Assembly: GCA_963674545.2 (NCBI GenBank) | Contig: CAXXFB010000001.1 | Coordinates: 3,224,001 to 3,288,000 of the forward strand | Source: JABGQS01 sp963674545 | GTDB lineage: Bacteria; Bacillota; Clostridia; Christensenellales; SZUA-584 | Reading direction: 5' to 3' | DNA: 64,000 bases | Shown here: positions 57,414 through 64,000 of the stretch, piece after piece | Position numbering within the stretch: the first letter of the stretch is position 1 | How the letters are laid out: every line of letters begins with the position of its first letter | Notes under the pieces: generated by a model | What the model saw: the letters and a program-made list of their open reading frames with translations, nothing else | Told to the model about the DNA's origin: nothing | Databases searched by the model: none | Translations under genes and position numbers: made by a program

Positions 57414-59544
57414 ATTCGTTGGGCTTATATGCTTCCTTTGGATAAGGGGCTTCTTCGATTACATCCAAAGTGATGTCCACGATCCTAGGATCGAATTGTT
57501 TACCGGAGTTAGACTTGATTTCCTCTAGAGCATCGCTAACAGACATCTTTTTTTGATATGGGCGGTCGTTTGTCATAGCGTCGAAGGCGTCCGCAACCGC
57601 AATTATCCTGGAGAGAATCGGGATTTCTTCATGCTTGAGACCCTGAGGATAGCCGTTTCCGTCCCAATGCTCGTGATGACATAGAATGTATTCGGCGATA
57701 GGAGCAAGCTCGGGGGAGGAAATAGTGATGCGATAACCGATTTCGGGATGACGTCTCATTTGCATCCATTCAGCTTCGGTAAGCCTGTCCGGCTTTTTAA
57801 GTACACTGTCATCTATTCCAATTTTGCCTATATCATGCAGTTTTGCTAGAAGCTCAAGTTCATCAAGCTGGCCCGGTGTAAGATTTAGATGCTTTCCTAT
57901 CTTTTTAGACAACACAGAAATTCGCAGTGAATGTGCTTCTGTTTCGTAACTTCTTTCGTACATCGTTGCCTGTATAGAACTTAGCAGTGCACTGTGGACA
58001 CTTTTGTTTTCCAGCAGCTTTCTTCTGTACATATAGTTTTCAGCTATTTTGATTATTTCGTCTATTGTCTGCCCTTCTGCGGTGTTTGTAGCATAACCTA
58101 AGGACAAACTGAGATAATACTGTACTTCGGAAATATGCTGGTTTTGGTCATCGCATTTTTTCTGTATACTATCTGCTAAAGCAGCGGCTTCTTGAATGCC
58201 TGCTCCGGGCATTATCATTATGAACTCATCGCCTCCGATACGGGCCAGCAGGTCGTTTTCTCTGCAGCATGATTTAAGTATCCCGGCGACTTCCTGTATA
58301 AGCCTGTCTCCGTGGTGATGCCCGAGCGCATCGTTGATAAGCTTAAGGCCGTTTATATCGCCGATGATTACAGAAACGGGAACATTACAGTCGGGTCTGA
58401 TAAGCCGCTTTTGTTCCTCGAACCAGCGTCTGTTGTATAAGCCTGTCAGGACATCGTATTGGCTTAGATATAAAATTCGATCTTCTTTGTTTTTTCTTTC
58501 TGTGATATCAATGATTATTCCTTCGACCAGCTTGACTTCATCATTTTCCTCGTAAATACCTTTGCCTTGTTCATATACCCATTTTTTTTCGCCCTGCGCT
58601 GTTATTATCTGGTACTCCCCACGGTAAATAGATTTATTATCCAGAACGGTAACCCAATCACGCCAAACGGTATTTTTGTATTCTTCGGAAATCAAATCGT
58701 TATAGGAAATCTGGTTGTTGAATAAAAGGCTTTCGGGTTTGTAGCCTGTGAGCTCAAAACAGCCCTCCGAAATGTATTCCATAGTCCATTCTTTATCATA
58801 ACGGCATCTGTAGACCATACCACGTATATTTGAAAGCAGCAGAGTCTTGCTTTCTTCGCTGTCTTTAAGCAGGGCTTCAGATTTTTCCAAGGCTTTGTTC
58901 TGGGTTTGAAGCGCTCTGTAAATCATATGGGCAAGAAGCATAAGGCCTATACCGCATAGTTGGGCCGTTAGAACATTGATAAGCCAAGTACCCTTATAAG
59001 CTTCCATGGCGCCTCCGTCAAAAACGCCAGTGAAAAGCAGTATAGTAAGGATAATGAATGTCAGGATATCTATAACTAGGAAGGTTATAAGTTTCCTGAA
59101 TTTCAGCACTATGCCCGAAAGTGCGATTACGGCAAAAACGCCTATCATACCTGCACCTGTGTTGCCGGTAGTTATCAGAAGAAAGATACTGAAAGTATAA
59201 AGAGACAATATCAATATAAGTTCTCTTATACTAACGCTGATCTTTTTAGTGAAAATAAAGATAGTGAGTAATATAGCGGATAGGGCTTCCAAACCAGCCA
59301 TAAGCAGGCTGCCTTCACGAAAAAACAGATATGAGCCATAAAAAAGAAGCGGAACACATAAAAAAACAGAAAAGAAAGACAAACCGATATACAGGGAATG
59401 GCTTAAGGAATCTGAATAGCTTTTCCTGTTCTTGATCTCCTTTTTACTTATCATCCATTTAGAAAATTTGGCTAGTATATTTGAGTCTGGGGAAGCGGAT
59501 GAATAATCATTATTTTTTTTAAAAAAACCAAGTTTTTTAATCAT
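57412..59544 (-). CDS. Membrane PAS-GGDEF-HD-GYP c-di-GMP turnover protein
   Basis: A 710-residue signalling protein. Residues 50-225 hold about six TM segments. A PAS domain follows at about 245-350 (GYKPESL, then the PAC-like IDITERK). The GGDEF domain (360-510) is complete with IGGDEF, and RENDLLARIGGDEF contains an RxxD five residues before GGDEF, the canonical allosteric inhibition site. The HD-GYP domain (530-690) is complete: LHDIGKIGID, HHEHWDGNGYPQGL, DAFDAMTNDRPY. It can therefore make and degrade c-di-GMP. Standalone on the minus strand, its upstream region faces the ArsR-Mrp operon. Confidence 0.93.
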   Translation of the reverse strand: MIKKLGFFKKNNDYSSASPDSNILAKFSKWMISKKEIKNRKSYSDSLSHSLYIGLSFFSVFLCVPLLFYGSYLFFREGSLLMAGLEALSAILLTIFIFTKKISVSIRELILILSLYTFSIFLLITTGNTGAGMIGVFAVIALSGIVLKFRKLITFLVIDILTFIILTILLFTGVFDGGAMEAYKGTWLINVLTAQLCGIGLMLLAHMIYRALQTQNKALEKSEALLKDSEESKTLLLSNIRGMVYRCRYDKEWTMEYISEGCFELTGYKPESLLFNNQISYNDLISEEYKNTVWRDWVTVLDNKSIYRGEYQIITAQGEKKWVYEQGKGIYEENDEVKLVEGIIIDITERKNKEDRILYLSQYDVLTGLYNRRWFEEQKRLIRPDCNVPVSVIIGDINGLKLINDALGHHHGDRLIQEVAGILKSCCRENDLLARIGGDEFIMIMPGAGIQEAAALADSIQKKCDDQNQHISEVQYYLSLSLGYATNTAEGQTIDEIIKIAENYMYRRKLLENKSVHSALLSSIQATMYERSYETEAHSLRISVLSKKIGKHLNLTPGQLDELELLAKLHDIGKIGIDDSVLKKPDRLTEAEWMQMRRHPEIGYRITISSPELAPIAEYILCHHEHWDGNGYPQGLKHEEIPILSRIIAVADAFDAMTNDRPYQKKMSVSDALEEIKSNSGKQFDPRIVDITLDVIEEAPYPKEAYKPNE

Positions 59545-59724
59545 TGCGTATTCCCAAAAGCAATATTTATGTTAATAGTATATCATTATTGTATATTCTT
59601 TGCACTATTTTAAATACTTGTGCCAATGTGAACAAATTAACATGCCTGAGTTACTGTATCGATTACCGGGTTTTTAGCGGATGGACTTAATGATATTATA
59701 TATAAAAAAATTACTTACAGAACA

Positions 59725-59753
59725 TTGACAAACTAATCACAATATCGTAATAT
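59725..59753 (+). promoter_or_regulatory. Sigma-A promoter of the ArsR-Mrp operon
   Basis: Perfect TTGACA at 59725-59730, 17 bases, TAATAT at 59748-59753. An AT-rich inverted repeat (arms ATATAT around AG at 59758-59771) lies just downstream and could be the regulator's operator, weakly supported. The remaining part of 59545-59832 should carry the minus-strand promoter; no gene. Confidence 0.75.
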
Positions 59754-59832
59754 ATGAATATATAGATATATGGATATACGACATCCATTAGACAAATACA
59801 TTTCAGTTATATTCAGCATGAGGTAATCAAAA

Positions 59833-60117
59833 ATGGAAAACATTAAGGAAAGAATAGAGTGGGCGAATGGTAAGTCGGAAATTCTCAAAGCGATTTCCCA
59901 TCCTATTCGGCTGTGTATCATAAGAGGGCTTATCAGCACTCCCGGCTGTAACGTGAGTAAAATTAATAGCTGTCTTGATATGCCGCAGTCTACAATATCT
60001 CAGCATCTTGCCAAGCTTAAAAGTGCGGGGATAGTAGAGGGCCGGCGAAATGGCCTTGAAGTAAACTATTATGTAGTTAACGAAGATGTGAAGAACATAG
60101 TAAATTGTCTGATTTAA
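59833..60117 (+). CDS. ArsR-family winged-helix regulator
   Basis: A 94-residue transcription factor. KAISHPIRLCIIRGL then MPQSTISQHLAKLKSAGIV (the recognition helix) and EVNYYVV, the wing, identify ArsR. The sensing cysteines of metal-binding ArsR members (CVC in helix 3) are not present; C41 and C49 in TPGCNVSKINSCL are not that motif. It may sense pH, sodium or redox state, or control the Mrp operon 43 bases downstream, with which it shares a promoter. Confidence 0.88.
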   Translation: MENIKERIEWANGKSEILKAISHPIRLCIIRGLISTPGCNVSKINSCLDMPQSTISQHLAKLKSAGIVEGRRNGLEVNYYVVNEDVKNIVNCLI

Positions 60118-60160
60118 AACCGAGCAACATTATTAATAAAAAAGGAGAGAAGGAGCGCAT

Positions 60161-60646
60161 ATGAAAAAGGTAATCTCGACATTCCTTGTTTTGCTGCTGA
60201 TATGGGTGCTCATAGCAGGCTTTGACTGGATGGAAGTGGTCCTGGGCGCAGTGGTTGCACTGATACTTTCTATCATTATATCAAAGTATGTGAATTACTC
60301 ATTCGGCATAAAAATCGTCTGGCAGCTCGTTAAATTCATATTTGTTTACCTGCCGGTATTCATATATAAACTCGTGCTTGCCAATTTTGATATGGCTTAC
60401 AGGGTCCTCAGCCCCAAAATGCCTATCAATCCAAAAATCGTCAAAGTGCCTACCAATTTAAAAAGTGATTTTTCAAAGCTGATACTTGCGAACTCCATAA
60501 CGCTTACTCCGGGAACGCTTTCGCTGGACGTTGAAGAAGACGGCGTGCTTGTTCACTGGGTAAATGTAAAAGGAGAGACGGAGCAGGATTACAAGAAGAA
60601 TATATCGCAGGGTTTTGAAAATATATTGGGAGGGAAAGAAAAATGA
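60161..60646 (+). CDS. mrpE: Mrp/Mnh antiporter subunit E (MbhA-like)
   Basis: A 161-residue membrane protein. N-terminal TM pair (residues 3-45), then VYLPVFIYKLVLANFDMAYRVL, the signature of the MrpE family, and a soluble C-terminal domain beginning LANSITLTPGTLSLDVEED. Such subunits are found in multisubunit sodium/proton antiporters and membrane hydrogenases. Length and motifs match. It starts after AAGGAGAGAAGGAG and overlaps the next gene by 4 bases. Confidence 0.92.
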   Translation: MKKVISTFLVLLLIWVLIAGFDWMEVVLGAVVALILSIIISKYVNYSFGIKIVWQLVKFIFVYLPVFIYKLVLANFDMAYRVLSPKMPINPKIVKVPTNLKSDFSKLILANSITLTPGTLSLDVEEDGVLVHWVNVKGETEQDYKKNISQGFENILGGKEK

Positions 60647-60897
60647 TAGTAAATATCGTTGTTTTTTCACTTGTGGGTATAGGCGTTCTTTTCTCGACAC
60701 TGCGGCTTATAATAGGACGAAGCGCTTTTGACAGAGTCGTTGCTCTTGATACGTTCAACGTTATCGTCACCGCGCTGATAGTGTTCTTAGCTTTCTTCTT
60801 TAAAAACGAACTATATCTTGATATCGCTCTTGCATACGGTATACTCTCGTTCCTTGAGACAATCGTATTTGCAAGATTTCTGGAGGGTAGAAAATGA
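60643..60897 (+). CDS. mrpF: Mrp/Mnh antiporter subunit F
   Basis: An 84-residue protein with three TM segments, the size and layout of MrpF/MbhB. The conserved core is RLIIGRSAFDRVVALDTFNV at about residues 22-41, holding the family's RxxxGPxxxDRxxAxD with Ser for Pro. Overlaps MrpE and MrpG by 4 bases on each side. Confidence 0.92.
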   Translation: MIVNIVVFSLVGIGVLFSTLRLIIGRSAFDRVVALDTFNVIVTALIVFLAFFFKNELYLDIALAYGILSFLETIVFARFLEGRK

Positions 60898-61220
60898 ACA
60901 TAGCTGCTAGTATTTTAATGATAATAGGCGGTGTGTTCCTGGCACTGGGGGGCTTCGGGGTCTTCAGAATGCCGGACGTTTTCAACCGCATACAGGCCGG
61001 AACAAAGGCGACAACTCTTGGCGCTTTCTCTCTCATCTTGGGGGTAGGCATAGCTTATCCTGGATGGCTTGTAAAGATAGCGCTGATAATAGTGTTCATC
61101 GCAATAACAAACCCGGTAGGGAGTTCCGTACTGGCACGGGCCGCATACAAAACAGGAGCTTACCAGTACGTAAAAGAAAGCAAACAGGGAAAGGAGGAGA
61201 GCAGCAATGACAATACTTGA
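60894..61220 (+). CDS. mrpG: Mrp/Mnh antiporter subunit G
   Basis: A 108-residue protein with three TM segments. Core GGFGVFRMPDVFNRIQAGTK at about residues 20-39 is the MrpG/MbhC signature. The C-terminal tail is Lys/Glu/Ser-rich. Overlaps the following gene by 14 bases. Confidence 0.92.
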   Translation: MNIAASILMIIGGVFLALGGFGVFRMPDVFNRIQAGTKATTLGAFSLILGVGIAYPGWLVKIALIIVFIAITNPVGSSVLARAAYKTGAYQYVKESKQGKEESSNDNT

Positions 61221-61461
61221 TATACTCGAAATCGTTGTTGGAGTATTGATGCTGGTATTCGCTGTAATAGCGATACAGTCTAAAAAGCTTATTACCTCCG
61301 TTATATTCCTATCGATACTCAGTCTGCTTGCAGTGGTTGTTTTCATAGTAATGAAAGCGCCGGACGTTGCAATAACAGAAGCAGTGATAGGCTCTGGCCT
61401 TGTTACTGCGCTGTTTGTGTTCACGCTTTTCACAAAGAAGAAAGAGGGTGAGGGCAAATGA
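61207..61461 (+). CDS. DUF4040/MbhD-like subunit of the antiporter
   Basis: An 84-residue protein with three TM segments. The sequence VMKAPDVAITEAVIGSGL at about residues 52-69 is the conserved block of MbhD/MrpA-C (DUF4040). In canonical Mrp it is fused at the C terminus of MrpA; here it is a separate gene, as in Mbh-type gene order. It overlaps both neighbours. Confidence 0.88.
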   Translation: MTILDILEIVVGVLMLVFAVIAIQSKKLITSVIFLSILSLLAVVVFIVMKAPDVAITEAVIGSGLVTALFVFTLFTKKKEGEGK

Positions 61462-62216
61462 AAAAGGTGGTTTCAATTCTTTTAATAGCTGCCATTGGTG
61501 TTTTTATCTTCATAGCTCTTTACTTTACAGACAACGGCCCGCTCACCTTCAACGCATACGGTGATGTAAACCTGCAAGACAGGGTATCTCAGTCATTTGT
61601 AGATAAAAACGTAACGGGAGAAAACGACACTGTTGTATACGGAGAATCGACCGGCGAAGAAACGGGCTCTGCAAACATGGTCACATCGGTGGTTGTCAAC
61701 TATCGTTCGTTCGATACTTTAGGTGAAGTTACGGTGCTTTTCATTTCTGCTTTCGGCGTTGGCCTTCTGCTTAGCGGAAAGAGAAAGCGCCAGATGTTTG
61801 CACATGCACCAAGTTTTATACTAAAGCACGGAGCACGTGTTGTGTTCGGGATAATGATGGTGTTCGGTATATATATGATAACTCACGGGCATTTGACACC
61901 GGGCGGCGGTTTCCCTGGCGGCACGATAATAGCTGCGGCAATACTGCTTCTCTATATAGCTGACAACGAATTTAAGACTAAGCTTACTGCTTTCAAAGTA
62001 ACAGAGGGTTTAGCCGGCTCACTTTATGTAATAATAGGGTTGCTTGGTATTGCTATCGGCGGATATTTCTTAGTAAACTTCCTGCCGACCGGAACTGTCG
62101 GAGACATTTTGAGCGCAGGGCTAATACCGATAGTTTACATACTCATCGGATTAAAAGTCGGCAGAGAGATATCCGGCGTGGTAGCCGGCTTTGCATCAGA
62201 GGAGGTGGAAGAATGA
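61458..62216 (+). CDS. mrpB: MbhE-like domain fused to Mrp subunit B
   Basis: A 252-residue protein. Residues 1-115 resemble MbhE or the very C terminus of MrpA (TM segment, then VVNYRSFDTLGEVTVLFISAFGVGLLL). Residues about 120-245 are MrpB: PSFILKHGARVVFGIMM then THGHLTPGGGFPGGTIIAA, the MnhB signature. Overlaps neighbours by 4 bases. Fusion of these two units is common in this kind of operon. Confidence 0.88.
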   Translation: MKKVVSILLIAAIGVFIFIALYFTDNGPLTFNAYGDVNLQDRVSQSFVDKNVTGENDTVVYGESTGEETGSANMVTSVVVNYRSFDTLGEVTVLFISAFGVGLLLSGKRKRQMFAHAPSFILKHGARVVFGIMMVFGIYMITHGHLTPGGGFPGGTIIAAAILLLYIADNEFKTKLTAFKVTEGLAGSLYVIIGLLGIAIGGYFLVNFLPTGTVGDILSAGLIPIVYILIGLKVGREISGVVAGFASEEVEE

Positions 62217-62548
62217 TTCAATATTTCTCGATAGCATTGTTTTTAATCGGCATATACGGACTGCTGACACAGAAAAACGCTATAAAGCTGATAGTGTCGC
62301 TGAACATATTTGAGATCGGTCTGAACGTTTTCATCATCTCTATAGGCTTTGTAAAGGACGGTTTAGCGCCGATACTTACATCACAGAACAATACTTCCGC
62401 ACTTCTTTATGTAGATCCGCTTCCGCAGGCACTTGTGCTGACATCTATCGTTATCGGAGTAGGAATCACAGCGTTTGCGCTGGTTCTCGCAAGAAAGATG
62501 CACCAGAAGTACGGCACGTATAATTTAGACGAAATGGAGGGCAAATAA
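62213..62548 (+). CDS. mrpC: Mrp/Mnh antiporter subunit C (NuoK-like)
   Basis: A 111-residue protein with three TM segments, homologous to NuoK of complex I. The family block LNIFEIGLNVFIIS at about residues 30-43 and DPLPQALVLTSIVIGVGITA near 67-86 are typical. Proton or sodium translocation subunit. One base separates it from the next gene. Confidence 0.93.
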   Translation: MIQYFSIALFLIGIYGLLTQKNAIKLIVSLNIFEIGLNVFIISIGFVKDGLAPILTSQNNTSALLYVDPLPQALVLTSIVIGVGITAFALVLARKMHQKYGTYNLDEMEGK

Positions 62549-62549
62549 T

Positions 62550-63986
62550 ATGAATCCAGTATTCTTGATAGCCATTCCATTGCTTGCGGCATTTCTTGCC
62601 GTGTTCATAAAGAAAATTGATAAAGCGCTGCTTGCTGCTGCCGCAGTATTAAATGTGGCAGTAAGCGTAATAATAGCAGTTCTTTACCGTGGGGAGCAGA
62701 TAATAACGATAGGCGGATTCAAACCGCCGTTTGGCATAAGTCTGCTGCTGGACGGATATTCACTTGCAGGCATCATAATTCTGAATGTGGTGTTTGCGCT
62801 TATACTGCTTATGTCGTATAAACACATAGGCAAATACGCTGTAGTAGTATCTATAGCTATGGCGGCGCTGAACGGATTGATACTGACGAACGACTTGTTC
62901 AACATGTTCGTGTTTATGGAGATAGCTGCGATAGCTGCATACATCCTTACGACACAGAACAAAGGATTCAAGCATACGTTCAACTACCTTGTTATAGGCA
63001 CACTTGCCTCCGGGCTTTTCCTGTTTGGCATAATACTGATCTATAACATATTCGGTTCTCTCAACCTGACTGACATTCAGGGCAAGCTTATGATTACATC
63101 TTACCCTGTTCAGAGTGCGCTTGTACTCCCGATGGTACTGATGTTTGCGGGACTTTCGGTGGAGACGAAACTCATACCGTTCAGCGGATGGGCGAAAGGT
63201 GTGCTGAAAAACGCCAACCCGCTTGTTGGAACGACGATACTCTCGGCATATGCGCTTGCTATGATAATGCTGTTCGGGCGCATATTCGGGACGGTATTCG
63301 TTCCGCAGGGAGCCCTTCTGATAGCATTCTCAGTCGTTGCAGCGGCAACGCTGGTGTTCGCTGAAGCTACGGCGTTCGCAAAGAAGAACATGCGTGAAAT
63401 ACTGCTGTTCTCCAGTATAGCCCAGTCGGGACTGGCTGTGGTGCTGTTCCTTTATGGACTGGTGCTTCCGGCGGTGCTGATACTAATAAGCAACGTTGTT
63501 TCAAAGCTCGTTCTGTTCATAATCGCAGGCAAGCTTGCAAACGACCTTGGCACTGACAACGTAGACAAACTAAAAGGCGTTTTCTCAAAATACCCGATGA
63601 TAGGTATAGGTTTTACAGTGGCTTCAATGTCGCTGATAGGTATGCCGTTGTTCTTTGGGTTTGCAGCAAAAGCCAACGCACTTATAGCGCTGTTTAATTC
63701 CGGCAACATATGGCTGCCGATTGTGATACTGCTAATGGCAGTCGTTGAAGGAGCGTATTTTGTACGGATGCTGACAAAGCTTTGGAACCCCGGAGAGGAA
63801 GGCGAGAAGCCGGCAAAAGAGATGCTGATGAGCTTCTCTCTCAAGGGATGTGCGAGAGTCGGTATTACTTCAGTTATTATCGCACTGGTGATAATAGCAG
63901 CCGGTGTTGTTGCACTGTCTAACCTTAGCGCACCAGTCGGGACAGATTTCCTGACATTCATAAAACAAAGTATAGGAGGTATGTAA
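62550..63986 (+). CDS. Proton-conducting antiporter subunit, MrpD/MbhH-like
   Basis: A 478-residue integral membrane protein with about fourteen TM segments, homologous to NuoL/M/N and MrpD. Key residues of the ion path are visible: FMEIAAIAAY (TM5 Glu), VETKLIPFSGWAKG (TM7 Lys) and VSKLVLFIIAGK (TM8 Lys). The usual WLPDAHxxAP sequence is replaced by GWAKGVLKNANP, placing it in a diverged branch. The stop is followed at once by another ATG. Confidence 0.9.
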   Translation: MNPVFLIAIPLLAAFLAVFIKKIDKALLAAAAVLNVAVSVIIAVLYRGEQIITIGGFKPPFGISLLLDGYSLAGIIILNVVFALILLMSYKHIGKYAVVVSIAMAALNGLILTNDLFNMFVFMEIAAIAAYILTTQNKGFKHTFNYLVIGTLASGLFLFGIILIYNIFGSLNLTDIQGKLMITSYPVQSALVLPMVLMFAGLSVETKLIPFSGWAKGVLKNANPLVGTTILSAYALAMIMLFGRIFGTVFVPQGALLIAFSVVAAATLVFAEATAFAKKNMREILLFSSIAQSGLAVVLFLYGLVLPAVLILISNVVSKLVLFIIAGKLANDLGTDNVDKLKGVFSKYPMIGIGFTVASMSLIGMPLFFGFAAKANALIALFNSGNIWLPIVILLMAVVEGAYFVRMLTKLWNPGEEGEKPAKEMLMSFSLKGCARVGITSVIIALVIIAAGVVALSNLSAPVGTDFLTFIKQSIGGM

Positions 63987-64000
63987 ATGGGTATTCAACT
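63987..64000 (+). CDS. Next antiporter-operon gene, first codons only
   Basis: An ATG at 63987 directly follows the previous stop and has AGGAGG 7 bases upstream; only MGIQ is readable before the window ends. In Mrp/Mbh operons a second large NuoL-type subunit or a hydrogenase-like subunit would be expected. Confidence 0.6.

Overview
The window reads as chromosomal DNA of a low-to-mid GC Firmicute, most likely an anaerobic member of the Clostridia. The evidence is strong AGGAGG-type ribosome binding sites, TTGACA/TATAAT promoters, tightly overlapping operons, rho-independent hairpin-T terminators, oxygen-sensitive enzymes (a radical SAM protein, NapH-like ferredoxins, an iron alcohol dehydrogenase) and c-di-GMP proteins typical of that class. 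No rRNA, tRNA, CRISPR array, insertion sequence or phage module was seen. Almost every gene is on the + strand; only 27977-30455 and 57412-59544 run the other way. LAYOUT. 1-4.9 kb: end of a Tex-family S1 protein, a HAD phosphatase, a GNAT acetyltransferase, exonuclease III, small membrane proteins and an AhpD-like protein. 5.0-18.0 kb: a lipopeptide-type NRPS locus with an acyl-activating enzyme, an acyl carrier protein, a 2,462-residue C-A-T-C-A-T-reductase synthetase, and a histidine kinase plus REC/HD-GYP response regulator joined to it by overlapping or touching genes. 18.1-22.3 kb: an AmmeMemoRadiSam pair, then a NapH-like ferredoxin, a small anchored protein and a DUF2202 lipoprotein. 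22.4-22.66 kb: a promoter-terminator unit with no ORF, probably a structured RNA. 22.8-27.9 kb: trehalose synthesis (OtsA-OtsB fusion) next to GH65 phosphorolysis and beta-phosphoglucomutase. 28.0-34.5 kb: methyltransferase, MscS channel, YwaF-like protein, CASTOR/POLLUX-like channel protein and a secreted SH3b-DNase-I-fold lipoprotein. 34.8-45.0 kb: a surface-polymer and phosphonate locus. 45.3-57.4 kb: a sugar uptake and catabolism operon. 57.4-59.5 kb: a membrane PAS-GGDEF-HD-GYP protein. 59.7 kb to the end: an ArsR-type regulator and an Mrp/Mbh-type antiporter operon cut by the window edge. 
 HOW THE GENES WORK TOGETHER. The phosphonate locus encodes PEP mutase, phosphonopyruvate decarboxylase and an iron alcohol dehydrogenase, which together predict 2-hydroxyethylphosphonate. 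Two cytidylyltransferase domains could activate it as a CMP ester. A transferase of the CDP-glycerol glycerophosphotransferase family, fused to a YidC/Oxa1 insertase domain, and two membrane-anchored sulfatase/LtaS-fold proteins could place it on a cell-surface polymer. The NRPS locus predicts an N-acyl dipeptide released reductively as an aldehyde or alcohol. The sugar operon is headed by an unusual regulator that joins a LacI repressor to a cytoplasmic family-1 solute-binding domain; its enzymes (mutarotase, lyxose-type isomerase, LarA-like nickel-enzyme homologue, two SDRs, a cyclase-family hydrolase) fit an undescribed oxidation and epimerisation route. 
 The strongest candidates for undescribed biology are the YidC-glycerophosphotransferase fusion with its phosphonate genes, the LacI-SBP regulator and its sugar operon, and the NRPS operon wired to a c-di-GMP phosphodiesterase. 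All functional assignments are from motifs read by eye; no database search was run.
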